64,000 nt of DNA, taken from NCBI RefSeq assembly GCF_011043525.1, contig NZ_JAAKGO010000003.1:62001-126000 (forward strand). Reading direction: 5' to 3'. Position 1 is the first letter of the stretch, and every line of letters starts with the position of its first letter. Source of the DNA: Sphingobacterium sp. SGG-5 (lineage in GTDB: Bacteria; Bacteroidota; Bacteroidia; Sphingobacteriales; Sphingobacteriaceae). Below are positions 1 through 9,814 of this stretch, in pieces. The notes under the pieces were generated by a model, which did not search any database, was not told the DNA's origin, and saw nothing but the letters and a program-made list of their open reading frames with translations. The position numbers were made by a program, and so were the translations under genes.

Positions 1-986
1 TTATTGTCGTACAGCTTGTCGAGGTTTTGCTTAAAATCGCCACCTTGGGCTTGAACCAATCGGTGCATCTGCCCTTCGGTCCATAATTCCTTATACTGCT
101 CTGCCGTTACGAATTCGGGTTTGACAGCAGAAAAAATATGGGATACACCTCCCTGTGCCGAAAAATTAAAGCGCATACGGTCGGCAGCGCCCCCTTGTTT
201 CGTGGTGATGACAATCACACCATTGGCTCCTTGTGATCCGTACAAGGAAGCTGAAGCGGCGTCTTTGAGAATCGTAATGCTGGCGATGTCTGCTGGATTG
301 ATCGTAGCCATAGGGCTGGAGACCGCTCCACTATGCCCCGTCGTGTTTTCCTGATCGAACACAATACCATCAATGACATACAGGGGTTGGCTGGATGAGT
401 TCATCGAACCAAATCCCCGTAAGCGTACCTCGGCGATATCACCGGGTTGGCCCGAAGAGGAGATGGATAGTCCCGGCGTGAGTCCACCCAAAGCGTTTTC
501 AAAAGAACCTACAGGCCTATTGGCGATGTCGTTGGAGCTGATAACGTTGGCCGAACCTGTGTATTCTTCCTTATTGATGTTACCATATCCGGTTACAACG
601 ACCTCATCGATCTTGTTTTCTAAGGGGACAAGTGTCACCTGTATATTCCTCCTGTCATTGACCTCGATGGTCTGAGGCTTCATACCTAAAAAGCTGAAAC
701 TTAGTTTTAGCCCTTCTTTTGGAGTTACCTGGATAGAATAGGCTCCGTCTTTGTCCGCTAATACCGAATTGTTAGTGCCCTCTTCCCGGATGATGGCTCC
801 GTACAGGGGGACGTTGTCCGGGTTGTACACATAACCCTTTATTTCCACTTGTTGCACAGATAGGTTGAGCGTGGCGGACGAAAATGTGGCCTCGTATTCC
901 CAAATGGGTGCTTCCAATGGCCTAACTCCAGCAAAGGAAATTACTGGAATTAATAAGATGTGGAAGAGCAGGAATTTGTCTTTCAT
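1..986 (-). CDS. SusC/RagA-like TonB-dependent receptor, N-terminal part (cut by window edge)
   Basis: The frame starts at an ATG complementary to 984-986 and stays open to base 1, so only about 328 N-terminal residues are seen. A signal peptide (MKDKFLLFHILLIPVISFAG) is followed by a carboxypeptidase-like regulatory domain (about 50-130; GYVYNPDNVPLYGAII) and a TonB plug (motifs EVVVTGYG, PLYVIDGI, LKDAASASLYGSQGANGV). It would import an oligomeric substrate across the outer membrane. Unlike its paralogue at 3137-6544 it has no STN domain, so it probably transports without signalling to FecR. The plug regions of the two proteins are nearly the same, pointing to duplication. A SusD partner, if any, lies beyond the left edge. 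Confidence 0.93.
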   Translation of the reverse strand, partial: MKDKFLLFHILLIPVISFAGVRPLEAPIWEYEATFSSATLNLSVQQVEIKGYVYNPDNVPLYGAIIREEGTNNSVLADKDGAYSIQVTPKEGLKLSFSFLGMKPQTIEVNDRRNIQVTLVPLENKIDEVVVTGYGNINKEEYTGSANVISSNDIANRPVGSFENALGGLTPGLSISSSGQPGDIAEVRLRGFGSMNSSSQPLYVIDGIVFDQENTTGHSGAVSSPMATINPADIASITILKDAASASLYGSQGANGVIVITTKQGGAADRMRFNFSAQGGVSHIFSAVKPEFVTAEQYKELWTEGQMHRLVQAQGGDFKQNLDKLYDN

Positions 987-1019
987 TGATTTTGTCTTAG
1001 TTGATTAATTATTTGGTCT

Positions 1020-2033
1020 TTATTTTTCGAAAAGGATATAATATGCACCCATATTTGTCAAGTCTTTGTTGTTGTAGACGCGTTCGTTATTTTCGATTCT
1101 CCAGTTGCGCACTCCCGGCCTTCCATAAATCATTTGCGCACTGCTGTGTCCCGCTTCGGGGACATTTATGATGCTCCAATTGAACGCGTAATTCTTTTTT
1201 CGGGCGATGATTTGCGAAGCATTGAAAAACTTCCATGCACGATCGAATCGGTTAATACCTTGGATAAATACAGGATGGGTTTCAGCCAATTTCCTGTCAG
1301 GTACGGTGTCATTTGTTCCGATGAGAATGGTCAGTTTGCGCTTGAAAAAGGGAGTCAAGTATTCGTCTGTTGCAAAGGGTGTCTCTTTGATGGAATAAGG
1401 CCAACTGGGGGGACTGGCGAGCTCACCTGAAGCCATATACAGACCCTTTTCTTCCGGATAGGTGTAGTTGCCCGGATTGGCTGCTACAGCCTTATCCACT
1501 CGAGCTTCAGGTGTAGCCAATAGAAACCGATGTACGAACTGTCCTCCAGCAGAATGACCAAACATATCATAGGTTTGGGCTGTACTTCCGGTACATGCTT
1601 TGAAATAGTCGAAAATTGATTCTATGATCTGATAGGTCCAGATTTCCCGAGGCTTTAGAATAAAGTTTTTGGGATCTTCGGAAATACCTCCAAACTGATA
1701 ATCGTTTTCCTTGTACCCATTGGCATGGGTAAACTGTGGCGCTAAGACGATAAAACCGTATTCTTCGGCTATATTGCGCCACACACCTCGTTGTATCAAC
1801 CCGCTACGTTCAGCACCGTGCATTGAAAAGAGTACCTTCATTTTCTTTATATTGCCTCGTGTCGGAATATAATAGAACAGTGTAACCGGCTTGTCGCTCA
1901 ACGGGCCGTATCCCGTATATTCAAATGATCCGGCACCTCTTTTGAAGGGGTTTTCTTTCTTTTGTGCAAGGAGTGTCGAACTTGCCAAAAGACTAAAGAC
2001 AATGGTGAATAATAAGATTGCTTTTTTTGTCAT
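1020..2033 (-). CDS. secreted alpha/beta hydrolase (paralogue of the next gene)
   Basis: 337 aa with a signal peptide (about residues 1-23, ending SSTLLA). The fold is that of esterase/PHB-depolymerase-like hydrolases: an oxyanion-type segment FSMHGAERSG, a nucleophile elbow GHSAGGQFVHRF near 160-170, a candidate acid in IGTNDTVPD, and a candidate catalytic His in EAGHSSAQM near the C-terminus. It lies 20 bp after the paralogous gene at 2054-3112 in the same operon and is clearly homologous to it throughout. The signal peptide has no lipobox cysteine, so it is probably soluble in the periplasm or exported. The substrate is unknown; an ester in a polymer taken up by the flanking SusC proteins is an inference. 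Confidence 0.85.
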   Translation of the reverse strand: MTKKAILLFTIVFSLLASSTLLAQKKENPFKRGAGSFEYTGYGPLSDKPVTLFYYIPTRGNIKKMKVLFSMHGAERSGLIQRGVWRNIAEEYGFIVLAPQFTHANGYKENDYQFGGISEDPKNFILKPREIWTYQIIESIFDYFKACTGSTAQTYDMFGHSAGGQFVHRFLLATPEARVDKAVAANPGNYTYPEEKGLYMASGELASPPSWPYSIKETPFATDEYLTPFFKRKLTILIGTNDTVPDRKLAETHPVFIQGINRFDRAWKFFNASQIIARKKNYAFNWSIINVPEAGHSSAQMIYGRPGVRNWRIENNERVYNNKDLTNMGAYYILFEK

Positions 2034-2053
2034 ATGATGTTTTATTTCAGTTT

Positions 2054-3112
2054 TTACTTAAATAGGAGGTCAAATGCACAGTTTTGCCCCGTGTTAGAAA
2101 TATCCGAAGGGTTGGAGACCGGCCTTCCGTAGACCATGCGGATTGTAGAGTGCCCCGCGTCCGTCACTTCGGCTTTCTGAAAGTTATATGGCACATTCAA
2201 ATCCTCGGCGATACGTTTGGTTTCCGTGTAAAAAAAACGACCTCTGGCCAATCGATGTGGACCCTGAGCATTGGAAGGAGCATCCTTGGGTAGACTGGAA
2301 TCGTTTTCATCCGTATCCAGTTGCCCGAGTTGTATCCAGACTTTTTTGGAAAAGAATTGGGTGATGATGTTTTCGGTATTGAATGGACTATTCTTGACCG
2401 CATAGGGCCAGCCATATACCTTGTCATCTGTACCGACGATCCCCTCTATATACGGAAAAGTCCATGAACCTGGATTGGCAGCTACCGCTTTATTTACACG
2501 AGCAGTAGGCATGGATAAGAGGAAACGGTGTACAAACTGCCCTCCAGCCGAATGGCCGAAAATGTTATATGTGGTGGCTTTGCTGTCGGTCTCTTTTAGG
2601 AAGTAATCAAAAAGAGCTTCTATGGTCTGGTAGGTCCATTTCTCTTTTGGGTTCAATTCTGCAAATGCGTTGGAGGTGAATATGCCACCAAATTGGTAAT
2701 CATTTTCAAGATAACCGTTGGTATGTGTATATTCCGGTGCGATCACAATAAATTCATTGGCTTCCGCAAAATATTTCCAGGCATTACGTTGGATTGTACC
2801 GTCTCTTTCGGCTCCATGCATGGAAAATAGCACGGGCATATCAGCTATATTGCCCTTTGTAGGGATATAATAGTAGACCGTGATGGGCTTACCTGCCAAT
2901 GGGGCGTATTTAGTATAGACAAAAGAATTGTCTCCGCGCTTGGCAAATACACCGTCTTTGGGTGTTTTTCCGGGAGGGATAATATTATCGGGGATGGGAT
3001 CTCCACCCGCCGAACAAGCTGCGAACAAAAAAGATGACAGCACGGCCGCGCTCCACAGTACCTTTAGCTTTTCCAATCCGATACGCGCGCTCGCCTTTAT
3101 TATTTTCTTCAT
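2054..3112 (-). CDS. alpha/beta hydrolase lipoprotein
   Basis: 352 aa. The N-terminus ends in a lipobox (SFLFAACSAGGD, Cys near residue 33), so it should be lipidated and possibly surface-exposed. The catalytic elements match those of its neighbour: FSMHGAERDG, the nucleophile elbow GHSAGGQFVHRF, a possible acid in GQLDTDEND and a His in DAGHSTIRM. It begins 24 bp after the SusC gene stop in the same direction, indicating one transcript from the sigma/FecR locus. The lipoprotein/soluble pair suggests stepwise cleavage, first at the outer membrane and then in the periplasm. The exact substrate cannot be read from the sequence. Confidence 0.86.
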   Translation of the reverse strand: MKKIIKASARIGLEKLKVLWSAAVLSSFLFAACSAGGDPIPDNIIPPGKTPKDGVFAKRGDNSFVYTKYAPLAGKPITVYYYIPTKGNIADMPVLFSMHGAERDGTIQRNAWKYFAEANEFIVIAPEYTHTNGYLENDYQFGGIFTSNAFAELNPKEKWTYQTIEALFDYFLKETDSKATTYNIFGHSAGGQFVHRFLLSMPTARVNKAVAANPGSWTFPYIEGIVGTDDKVYGWPYAVKNSPFNTENIITQFFSKKVWIQLGQLDTDENDSSLPKDAPSNAQGPHRLARGRFFYTETKRIAEDLNVPYNFQKAEVTDAGHSTIRMVYGRPVSNPSDISNTGQNCAFDLLFK

Positions 3113-3136
3113 ATTCTTATCGTTATTTTTTTAAGA

Positions 3137-6100
3137 TTAAAAATTCATATTCAGCCCCAATGTAAAAGTCGTCGCACTTGGATACTTCGCTGGCATCACG
3201 AAGCCATCCAACTGCAAGTCCGGGTCATATCCTTTCAGTGTCGTCCAAACCCATACGTTTTCGGCCTGTCCGTAGAGTGATACATGGTTGATGTGCAACT
3301 TGCGGAATGTATTCGGTGCAAAGGTGTATCCCAGCTGTATATTTTTGAGTTTAAGATAATCACCTTTATACAGGTACCTTGTGGATGATCCTGGAGATAG
3401 CTGTCCATTTATACGGATTCGGCTGCTGGCATATATATTGTCTGGTGTCCAGCGGTCTAATTGGCTGCTATCGATATTGTAATCTACCGACTGGCCATCT
3501 AATCCTATTCGGGATTTTCTGCCATCCAGCACCTGGTGTCCCCAGCCATAAGTCAACAGCGTCATAAGGTTCCATCCACGAAAGCTAAGCGTATTGGTAA
3601 ACCCGCCCGTAGCCGTCGGTATTCCTTTTCCCATCACATGACGGGATGAAGGATAGTCGTTGTTCGCTATGATTTTGTTGCCGAATTTATCATAGGTGTA
3701 AAACAGCAACTGTCCGGTGTGACTATTTATTCCTGCAAATTCGTTTAGAAACCAAGAGCTCACACTTTCCCCGTTGCGCATGATATGCGTACCGATGATG
3801 TCTTGTTCAAGACCATAATAGCGCGCACGAAGTGTAGCGACATTTGCCTGAATGTTCCATTTGAATAGTTTATCGACGACCTTAGCATCCAGATCCATTT
3901 CAAAACCTTTGTTTACAATCCCAGCCGTAGTATTCATCAGCATCGTGCTATAGCCTGAAACCTTCGATACAGGGACGTCCTGTAACAGGTCGGAGGAGCG
4001 CCTCCGATAATACTCTGCACTAACCTTGATTCTATCTTTCAGGATTCCCAAGTCAACTCCCACATTCAGGATCTTGTTCTTTTCCCAGCTCAGGTCGTAT
4101 GTCGCCCGGAAAGATTGTGACAGTGCATGTTCGGCATTATACCGCCCGGTACCATTGAATAGCGTACGCCAGTTGTAATAGCTGGAAGGTAATGTTCCGT
4201 TATAACCGTAGCTTCCCTTGAATTTGATGTTGTTAAATACAGGTTTGATGGATTTGACCCAATCCCAAGATTCGTTTGTGATACGATACGCTCCTGAGAC
4301 CGACCAAAAATTGCCCGTGCGGTGTTCGGGAGAAAAGCGAGATGACCGATCCTGTCGGAATGATGCACCCAGGAAATATTTGTAACGCCAGGAGTAATCA
4401 ATCTTTGATACGAGTGAGACCATAGCATAATCATAACCACTTCCCGACCAGTTTGACATTTCTGCTCCTGTAGATAGTACAGGCTTTTCGTCGGTCATAA
4501 AATTGACGGCATCTATGGAGTTCCATTCTTGGTTAAAATCCGCTAATTCCAATGCTGCCAAAGCGTTGAAGCGATGCTTGTTATCGAGTGTATAATTAAA
4601 ATTTAAGGTGTTTCGGTTGGTAATCTTGACTCTTCTGGAGTGGTAATTAGTCAACACCCCATTGGTACCAAACCCCGAACCAAAATCCTTATCAAAGTAC
4701 TCCATGCGTCGACCTGTGACGTAATATTGCATCAAATCACTTGTAAAATTCAACCAAGGTTTGAACTTGATTCTCGCCCAACCGGAGGTCAGCAAACTGA
4801 ACTGTGGACGTTGGCGTATGTTGTCGTAAGCGCTGGCAATGGGGTTATGGTTTTCGTTCAACAGATTGTTCGGAAACCTGAAATTGTAGGAGCCATCTTC
4901 CAGATAGGCGGGTATGACAGGGGGTAGGAGGAGGGCTGCATAATGTGGCATATTATAGCTCAAACCCGAGGTCAGCGGCCCGCTTTGCGATGTACTGCTG
5001 ATTGTACTGTTTAACCCCCACGTGATCCATTTCTTTTTGTCGTCCGAATTGAGGTTGACGCGCATAGCATAGCGCTTCAGATTACTGTTTAGGATGATAC
5101 CTTCCTGGTCGAGGTATCCCAGCGATAAGAAGTATGTGAAGTTGGTGCTGCCACCGTTTATCGATAAGTTATACTGCCGAAACCCTGCTGTCCTTGTAAT
5201 CTCGTCATACCAATCCGTGTTGGGCAATTTGTCGGCATCGTCACCCCAGAAATCATAATTATAATAAGTTCCATCCGGCTTTTGTAGCGCATAATAATTG
5301 TTGAACTCCTGTTGTGCCAGTTTGTGCCATTGGTAGTAGTTGAGACCGTTCAGAAAATATCCAAGTTTATCGCTATACAGGTCGTCAAGGTTCTCCTTGA
5401 AGTTGCCGGCCTGTTCCGCTATCAATCGATGCAGCTGTCCTTCAGTCCATAGCTCCTTGTACTGTTCGGCAGTCACAAATTCAGGTTTTACGGCGGAGAA
5501 GATATTGGACACACCACTTTGCGCCGATAGCCCAAACCGCATACGGTTAGACGGTATCCCTTGCTTGGTTGTGATCACGATAACCCCATTGGCGCCTTGG
5601 GATCCATAAAGCGAAGCAGAAGCGGCATCTTTCAGCACGGTGATATTGGCTATATCTGCCGGGTTGATCATGGCCATGGGGCTGGATGCAGCGTTGCTAT
5701 GCCCCGAGGTATTGTCCTGGTCAAAGATGATCCCATCAATGACATACAGTGGCTGATTTGAAGAACTCATCGATCCAAAACCGCGTAAGCGTACTTGTGC
5801 AATATCTCCCGGTTGCCCGGAGCTGGAAACGATAAGTCCCGGTACTCGCCCAGCGAGTACATGCTCAAAAGAGCTGATCGGTCGGTTGGCCATATCTTCA
5901 GAAGTCAATACCTTGACCGAACCGGAATATTCTTCTGTACGCAAATCCCCATATCCCGTTACCACGACCTCTCCAAGGGCCAGTACGCTACTGTTCAATA
6001 TGACCTCGTCCATACGATCTATGCCCAAAGTCCGCCTATAAGTCACATAACCTATATGCTGGAATGATATGGTATCTCCATATCTTCCTGCCACCGTAAA

Positions 6101-6544
6101 ATATCCGTTAGTGTCTGTCATGGTAGACAACTTATGGTTCACATTCTTTACCGTAACTCCAACCATGGGTATACTCCCCGGATCTGAGATGACCTTCCCA
6201 CGCACAGTCCATACTTTTTCCTGATTTGAAACATCGCTGATCGCAGGCGATTCTTTGTTAAATATGGTGATGGTACCGGCTATGATGCGATAGTCCAGTC
6301 CGTAATGTTGACATAGCTTGTCTAATACTTGAGTGAGTCGCACGTTTTTGACTTGAAAAGACGAAACTTTGATATTCTTTATGAGGTTGTCTTTATATAA
6401 AAACAGGGAGTTCGTCTGCTTGGATATTTCGTCCAGCACATGCTCTAATGTGGCTCCACGTACGGATAGGGAAACTCGCTGCCCGAAAGCAGAAGTGTGT
6501 ATCAGTAGGAAAATTGAAATAAGCACTAAAAAAGATACTTTCAT
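3137..6544 (-). CDS. SusC/RagA-like TonB-dependent receptor with STN signalling domain
   Basis: 1135 aa. In order: signal peptide (1-21), STN (secretin/TonB short N-terminal) domain at about 40-95, carboxypeptidase-like regulatory domain (about 115-195), plug (about 200-320; EVVVTGYGD, QPLYVIDGIIFD, LKDAASASLYGSQGANGVIV) and a 22-strand-type barrel ending TTFTLGLNMNF. It imports large ligands through the outer membrane with TonB energy. The STN domain would contact the FecR-like protein encoded just upstream (6568-7677, 23 bp away). The usual SusD gene does not follow; two hydrolase genes do instead. Confidence 0.95.
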   Translation of the reverse strand: MKVSFLVLISIFLLIHTSAFGQRVSLSVRGATLEHVLDEISKQTNSLFLYKDNLIKNIKVSSFQVKNVRLTQVLDKLCQHYGLDYRIIAGTITIFNKESPAISDVSNQEKVWTVRGKVISDPGSIPMVGVTVKNVNHKLSTMTDTNGYFTVAGRYGDTISFQHIGYVTYRRTLGIDRMDEVILNSSVLALGEVVVTGYGDLRTEEYSGSVKVLTSEDMANRPISSFEHVLAGRVPGLIVSSSGQPGDIAQVRLRGFGSMSSSNQPLYVIDGIIFDQDNTSGHSNAASSPMAMINPADIANITVLKDAASASLYGSQGANGVIVITTKQGIPSNRMRFGLSAQSGVSNIFSAVKPEFVTAEQYKELWTEGQLHRLIAEQAGNFKENLDDLYSDKLGYFLNGLNYYQWHKLAQQEFNNYYALQKPDGTYYNYDFWGDDADKLPNTDWYDEITRTAGFRQYNLSINGGSTNFTYFLSLGYLDQEGIILNSNLKRYAMRVNLNSDDKKKWITWGLNSTISSTSQSGPLTSGLSYNMPHYAALLLPPVIPAYLEDGSYNFRFPNNLLNENHNPIASAYDNIRQRPQFSLLTSGWARIKFKPWLNFTSDLMQYYVTGRRMEYFDKDFGSGFGTNGVLTNYHSRRVKITNRNTLNFNYTLDNKHRFNALAALELADFNQEWNSIDAVNFMTDEKPVLSTGAEMSNWSGSGYDYAMVSLVSKIDYSWRYKYFLGASFRQDRSSRFSPEHRTGNFWSVSGAYRITNESWDWVKSIKPVFNNIKFKGSYGYNGTLPSSYYNWRTLFNGTGRYNAEHALSQSFRATYDLSWEKNKILNVGVDLGILKDRIKVSAEYYRRRSSDLLQDVPVSKVSGYSTMLMNTTAGIVNKGFEMDLDAKVVDKLFKWNIQANVATLRARYYGLEQDIIGTHIMRNGESVSSWFLNEFAGINSHTGQLLFYTYDKFGNKIIANNDYPSSRHVMGKGIPTATGGFTNTLSFRGWNLMTLLTYGWGHQVLDGRKSRIGLDGQSVDYNIDSSQLDRWTPDNIYASSRIRINGQLSPGSSTRYLYKGDYLKLKNIQLGYTFAPNTFRKLHINHVSLYGQAENVWVWTTLKGYDPDLQLDGFVMPAKYPSATTFTLGLNMNF

Positions 6545-6567
6545 ACGTTAAGAGCCCTCGTTTGGGC

Positions 6568-7677
6568 CTATTTCCGTTCCACAAAGAGTTTGTTTCCCTT
6601 GATTTCCATCTTGACGTCCATCACATAGTTCAACATCTCTACGACCTCCTGTAGGGTAGCCGTACGTTTTATACGACCGGTATAACCCGTTTGCATGGAT
6701 ATGCCGGTATCAAATGCAACGGTTATATCATACCACCTTTCGAGCTGACGGGTAATGTATGTGATATTGTCCTCTTTAAAATAAAATTCATCATTTTTCC
6801 AGGCGATTTCCCGAGAAATATCGGCTATGCCTGTTTTTAGTTTAGAATCGCTGTTTTCCCCGAATTGTCCTGGCTTGAGCACGATGCTTTCCAGTTGGTT
6901 AGAAAAAGATACGCTACCCTCGAGAAGAGTGGTCCGGGTTTGGTTTTCGTAAGCCCTTACATTGAAGTGTGTACCCAATACCCTGACTTGCGCATCTTTT
7001 GTGTCCACATAGAATGGCTTGCTTTTGTTTTTTGCGACCTCGAAATAAGCTTCACCTTGTAAGGCAACACGTCTTTCGGACTGTTGGTCAAAATCAGAAA
7101 AAGACAGCTTGGAGTGGGCGTTCATCCACACCTTGGTGCCATCGGGGAGTACAAATTGGAATTCACCACCTTTGGGAACAACGAGTTCATATTTGTTGTC
7201 CGATTCGTCCGATGAAGAAAAAGATTGGTTCGTAGCAAGTGCGCTGTACAGTTCCTGAATTTTCTTTTCATCCAGTGCACTCACATCTACACGTTTTCCA
7301 TCCGGTAAGATCAGTTCGGCCTTTGTGCCCCCGGGAGGGATAATGTTTGTTATACCTATATTTTGGATTACGTCCTGCGTATTATCCCCTTGGAAAAAAG
7401 GATATCCTATGAGTAACAATAACGCTGCAACAGCACATGCCACGCCTATCCAACGATAGACCGGACGAATAGCACGGATTGGTTTTTTCGAAGCGATATT
7501 TTGCGCTTGGAGACGACGAAGAACTTGTTCTCCCTTATTTCGAACCGTTGCTTCTTCCGCTTCACTTAGGGGAATTTGGAGCTTGTCATACCATTGTTCA
7601 AGAATATGCTTCTCTTCGTCCGTGGCTAACCCCGCATTATATTTTCGTATGAGGTTGTATAGATCTTCTTTTTTCAA
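6568..7677 (-). CDS. FecR-family anti-sigma factor
   Basis: 369 aa. The cytoplasmic N-terminal part (1-75, MKKEDLYNLIRKYNAGLAT) is the usual sigma-binding segment. One membrane span follows at about 76-95 (IGVACAVAALLLLIGYPFF). The periplasmic FecR domain (about 165-260; DGTKVWMNAHSKLSF, GEAYFEVAKNKSKPF) and a C-terminal DUF4974/STN-like domain (about 300-367) come next. It would hold the ECF sigma factor encoded 44 bp upstream inactive until the STN-bearing SusC signals. Length and domain order are standard for Bacteroidota. Confidence 0.94.
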   Translation of the reverse strand: MKKEDLYNLIRKYNAGLATDEEKHILEQWYDKLQIPLSEAEEATVRNKGEQVLRRLQAQNIASKKPIRAIRPVYRWIGVACAVAALLLLIGYPFFQGDNTQDVIQNIGITNIIPPGGTKAELILPDGKRVDVSALDEKKIQELYSALATNQSFSSSDESDNKYELVVPKGGEFQFVLPDGTKVWMNAHSKLSFSDFDQQSERRVALQGEAYFEVAKNKSKPFYVDTKDAQVRVLGTHFNVRAYENQTRTTLLEGSVSFSNQLESIVLKPGQFGENSDSKLKTGIADISREIAWKNDEFYFKEDNITYITRQLERWYDITVAFDTGISMQTGYTGRIKRTATLQEVVEMLNYVMDVKMEIKGNKLFVERK

Positions 7678-7721
7678 AACTGTAGTCTTGTTCTATTAAT
7701 CCGACTACGGAGGAAAAAGTA

Positions 7722-8294
7722 CTATAAGAAAAATGAAAAAAAGTTGAAAAGATAAGATTTACCATTAAACAGTACTTTTTTAAGTCTGTTATATGCGGAA
7801 TGCAGTTGATTTTTTATGGTTTGAGGAGAGAGCGAAAGTTGATCTGATATTTCCTGTATAGAATAGTCTTCTTCTTTTTTTAAAAGATATATCTTACGCA
7901 TCTGTTCAGGCATACGGTCTATTGTCTGTTGAATAATGTGTTTGGTTTCCTTTTCCACCAGCAGTTCATGCGCAGAAGCAAGAACCTGCTCATGCTGATG
8001 GTTGGTCTCAAATATATAACTAAAATAAGGCTTATTCTTTTCGAAGTATTGCAGGATCTTATTTCTTAAAATTCCAAAAAGAAAGGCTTTGCATGACTGC
8101 ATGTCTCGAATATCTTCCAATTTTTCCCAGAGAATGGTAAAGGTTTCCTGAGAAATATCCGCCGCAATGTCTTCGTCCCCTGTTTTTGCATAAGCCTGTC
8201 TGAATATTACATCCCAATATTCCTCGTAAAGCCATGTAAAAGCAGCTTCTCTGTTTTTTTTGATCCTTGTAACGATATCCATATCCATACGCAC
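7722..8294 (-). CDS. ECF RNA polymerase sigma factor
   Basis: 190 aa. Region 2 is at about 15-80 (FTWLYEEYWDVIFRQAY, AADISQETFTILWEKL) and region 4 at about 120-175 (MPEQMRKIYLLKKEEDYSIQEIS, QTIKNQLHSAYNRLKK). It is the first gene of the minus-strand locus, followed by fecR and susC, the classic trans-envelope signalling set. The start used (MRMDMDIV) is one of three close ATGs; the MDIV start would also fit. It should direct transcription of the receptor and hydrolase genes downstream. Confidence 0.93.
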   Translation of the reverse strand: MRMDMDIVTRIKKNREAAFTWLYEEYWDVIFRQAYAKTGDEDIAADISQETFTILWEKLEDIRDMQSCKAFLFGILRNKILQYFEKNKPYFSYIFETNHQHEQVLASAHELLVEKETKHIIQQTIDRMPEQMRKIYLLKKEEDYSIQEISDQLSLSPQTIKNQLHSAYNRLKKVLFNGKSYLFNFFSFFL

Positions 8295-8410
8295 CCATGT
8301 GCTACATCGCGTTAAAGGACGCCCGTAGATTTCAGTCCTAAATTAGAAATTTTTTCACGTTTATTAAAGTTCTTTACGAATCAGGAGTCCGTTAAATCTC
8401 TTAATAATAG

Positions 8411-8418
8411 TACCTTTG
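8411..8418 (+). promoter_or_regulatory. candidate -7 promoter element for pyrC
   Basis: The octamer TACCTTTG fits the Bacteroidota -7 consensus TAnnTTTG and lies 23 bp upstream of the pyrC start. The -33 element is weak. It sits in the 147-bp divergent gap between the sigma factor gene and pyrC. Confidence 0.5.
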
Positions 8419-8441
8419 TCTGGTATAACTTAACTTCATCT

Positions 8442-9776
8442 ATGTCTACGATACTTATAAAAAATGCCCAGGTTGTCAACGAAGGTACGACACAAGCTTT
8501 AGATATTTATATTAAAGACGGCCGCATTGAGAAAATTGCCTCTACTATCGATACAACAGCCGACAGGGAGATCGATGCAGAGGGATTACATCTTTTACCA
8601 GGTCTAATCGACGATCAGGTGCATTTCCGCGAACCGGGTCTCACCTATAAAGCAGACATCTATACGGAAAGCCGTGCGGCTGTAGCGGGGGGGACGACGT
8701 CCTTTATGGAAATGCCGAATACCGTGCCGAATACACTGACACAAAAGCTGCTGCAAGACAAATATGATATCGCGCAAGATACCTCATTGGCCAACTATTC
8801 TTTTTTTATGGGCGCAGCCAATGATAACTTGGATGAGGTATTGAAGACCAACCCACGGGATGTATGCGGCATCAAGGTGTTTATGGGTTCTTCCACCGGC
8901 AATATGTTAGTGGATAATGAGACTGCTTTGGAAAATATTTTCCGGAATGCACCTACCTTGATTGCTACCCATTGTGAAGATGAAGCCACCATTAAAGCCA
9001 ACTTAGCCCGATACCAGGAGCAGTATGGCGAGCATATCACGATCGATATGCATCCCTTGATCCGTTCTGCCGAAGCCTGCTATTTATCGTCCTCTAAAGC
9101 CGTGGCTCTGGCAAAGAAAAATAATTCGAGATTACATATCCTGCACATTTCCACCGGTCGGGAAACGGCTTTATTTGACAACACCACACCGTTGGATCAG
9201 AAACGTATTACGGCAGAAGCCTGTATACATCACCTGTGGTTTTCCGATGCGGATTACAAGCGGAAAGGAAACTTCATCAAGTGGAACCCTGCCGTAAAGA
9301 CAGCACAGGATCGGAGCCAGATACTCCAGGCGGTGTTGGACGGTCATATTGATGTGATCGCCACCGACCATGCACCGCATACCCTGGAAGAAAAAGAACG
9401 CCCTTACCTTCAAGCCCCTTCGGGTGGTCCTTTGGTGCAGCATGCTTTACAAGCTTTGTTGGATATGGTGCAGGCGGGTAAACTGACATTGGAACAAGTG
9501 GTGCAGAAAACAGCACATCATACCGCAATATGTTTTCAGATTGAACAGCGCGGCTTTGTCCGTGAAGGATACTGGGCTGACCTGGTGCTGGTGGATTTGA
9601 ATAAACCGTATCCCGTTACCCGTGAAAATATCCTTTCGAAATGCGGTTGGTCGCCGTTTGAAGGACATACGTTCTCGTCTACAATCGTTCATACCATCGT
9701 ATCGGGAAATTTGGCTTATTCGGGGGGTAAAGTGATCGAGGTCGGATCGGGACATCGCTTGTTGTTTAATCGGTAA
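8442..9776 (+). CDS. pyrC: dihydroorotase
   Basis: 444 aa, full length for a class I-type dihydroorotase, which cyclises carbamoyl-aspartate to dihydroorotate in pyrimidine synthesis. Visible active-site motifs: HFREPG (metal-binding HxR), GIKVFMGSSTGN with the lysine expected to be carbamylated, ATHCEDE, LHILHIST and ATDHAPHT, plus PSGGPLVQHAL. All expected metal ligands appear present, so this is an active enzyme rather than the non-catalytic PyrC-like form. It is transcribed divergently from the sigma factor gene and followed 38 bp later by the M14 peptidase-like gene. Confidence 0.92.
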   Translation: MSTILIKNAQVVNEGTTQALDIYIKDGRIEKIASTIDTTADREIDAEGLHLLPGLIDDQVHFREPGLTYKADIYTESRAAVAGGTTSFMEMPNTVPNTLTQKLLQDKYDIAQDTSLANYSFFMGAANDNLDEVLKTNPRDVCGIKVFMGSSTGNMLVDNETALENIFRNAPTLIATHCEDEATIKANLARYQEQYGEHITIDMHPLIRSAEACYLSSSKAVALAKKNNSRLHILHISTGRETALFDNTTPLDQKRITAEACIHHLWFSDADYKRKGNFIKWNPAVKTAQDRSQILQAVLDGHIDVIATDHAPHTLEEKERPYLQAPSGGPLVQHALQALLDMVQAGKLTLEQVVQKTAHHTAICFQIEQRGFVREGYWADLVLVDLNKPYPVTRENILSKCGWSPFEGHTFSSTIVHTIVSGNLAYSGGKVIEVGSGHRLLFNR

Positions 9777-9814
9777 TTTTTATTCTGGCCTGAAAGTTGG
9801 AGCTATCCGTGTAT

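Noticed and set aside
121..675. Plus-strand open frames of 77 and 100 codons
   Set aside because: They lie antisense to the conserved plug domain of the minus-strand SusC gene and have no recognisable protein features.
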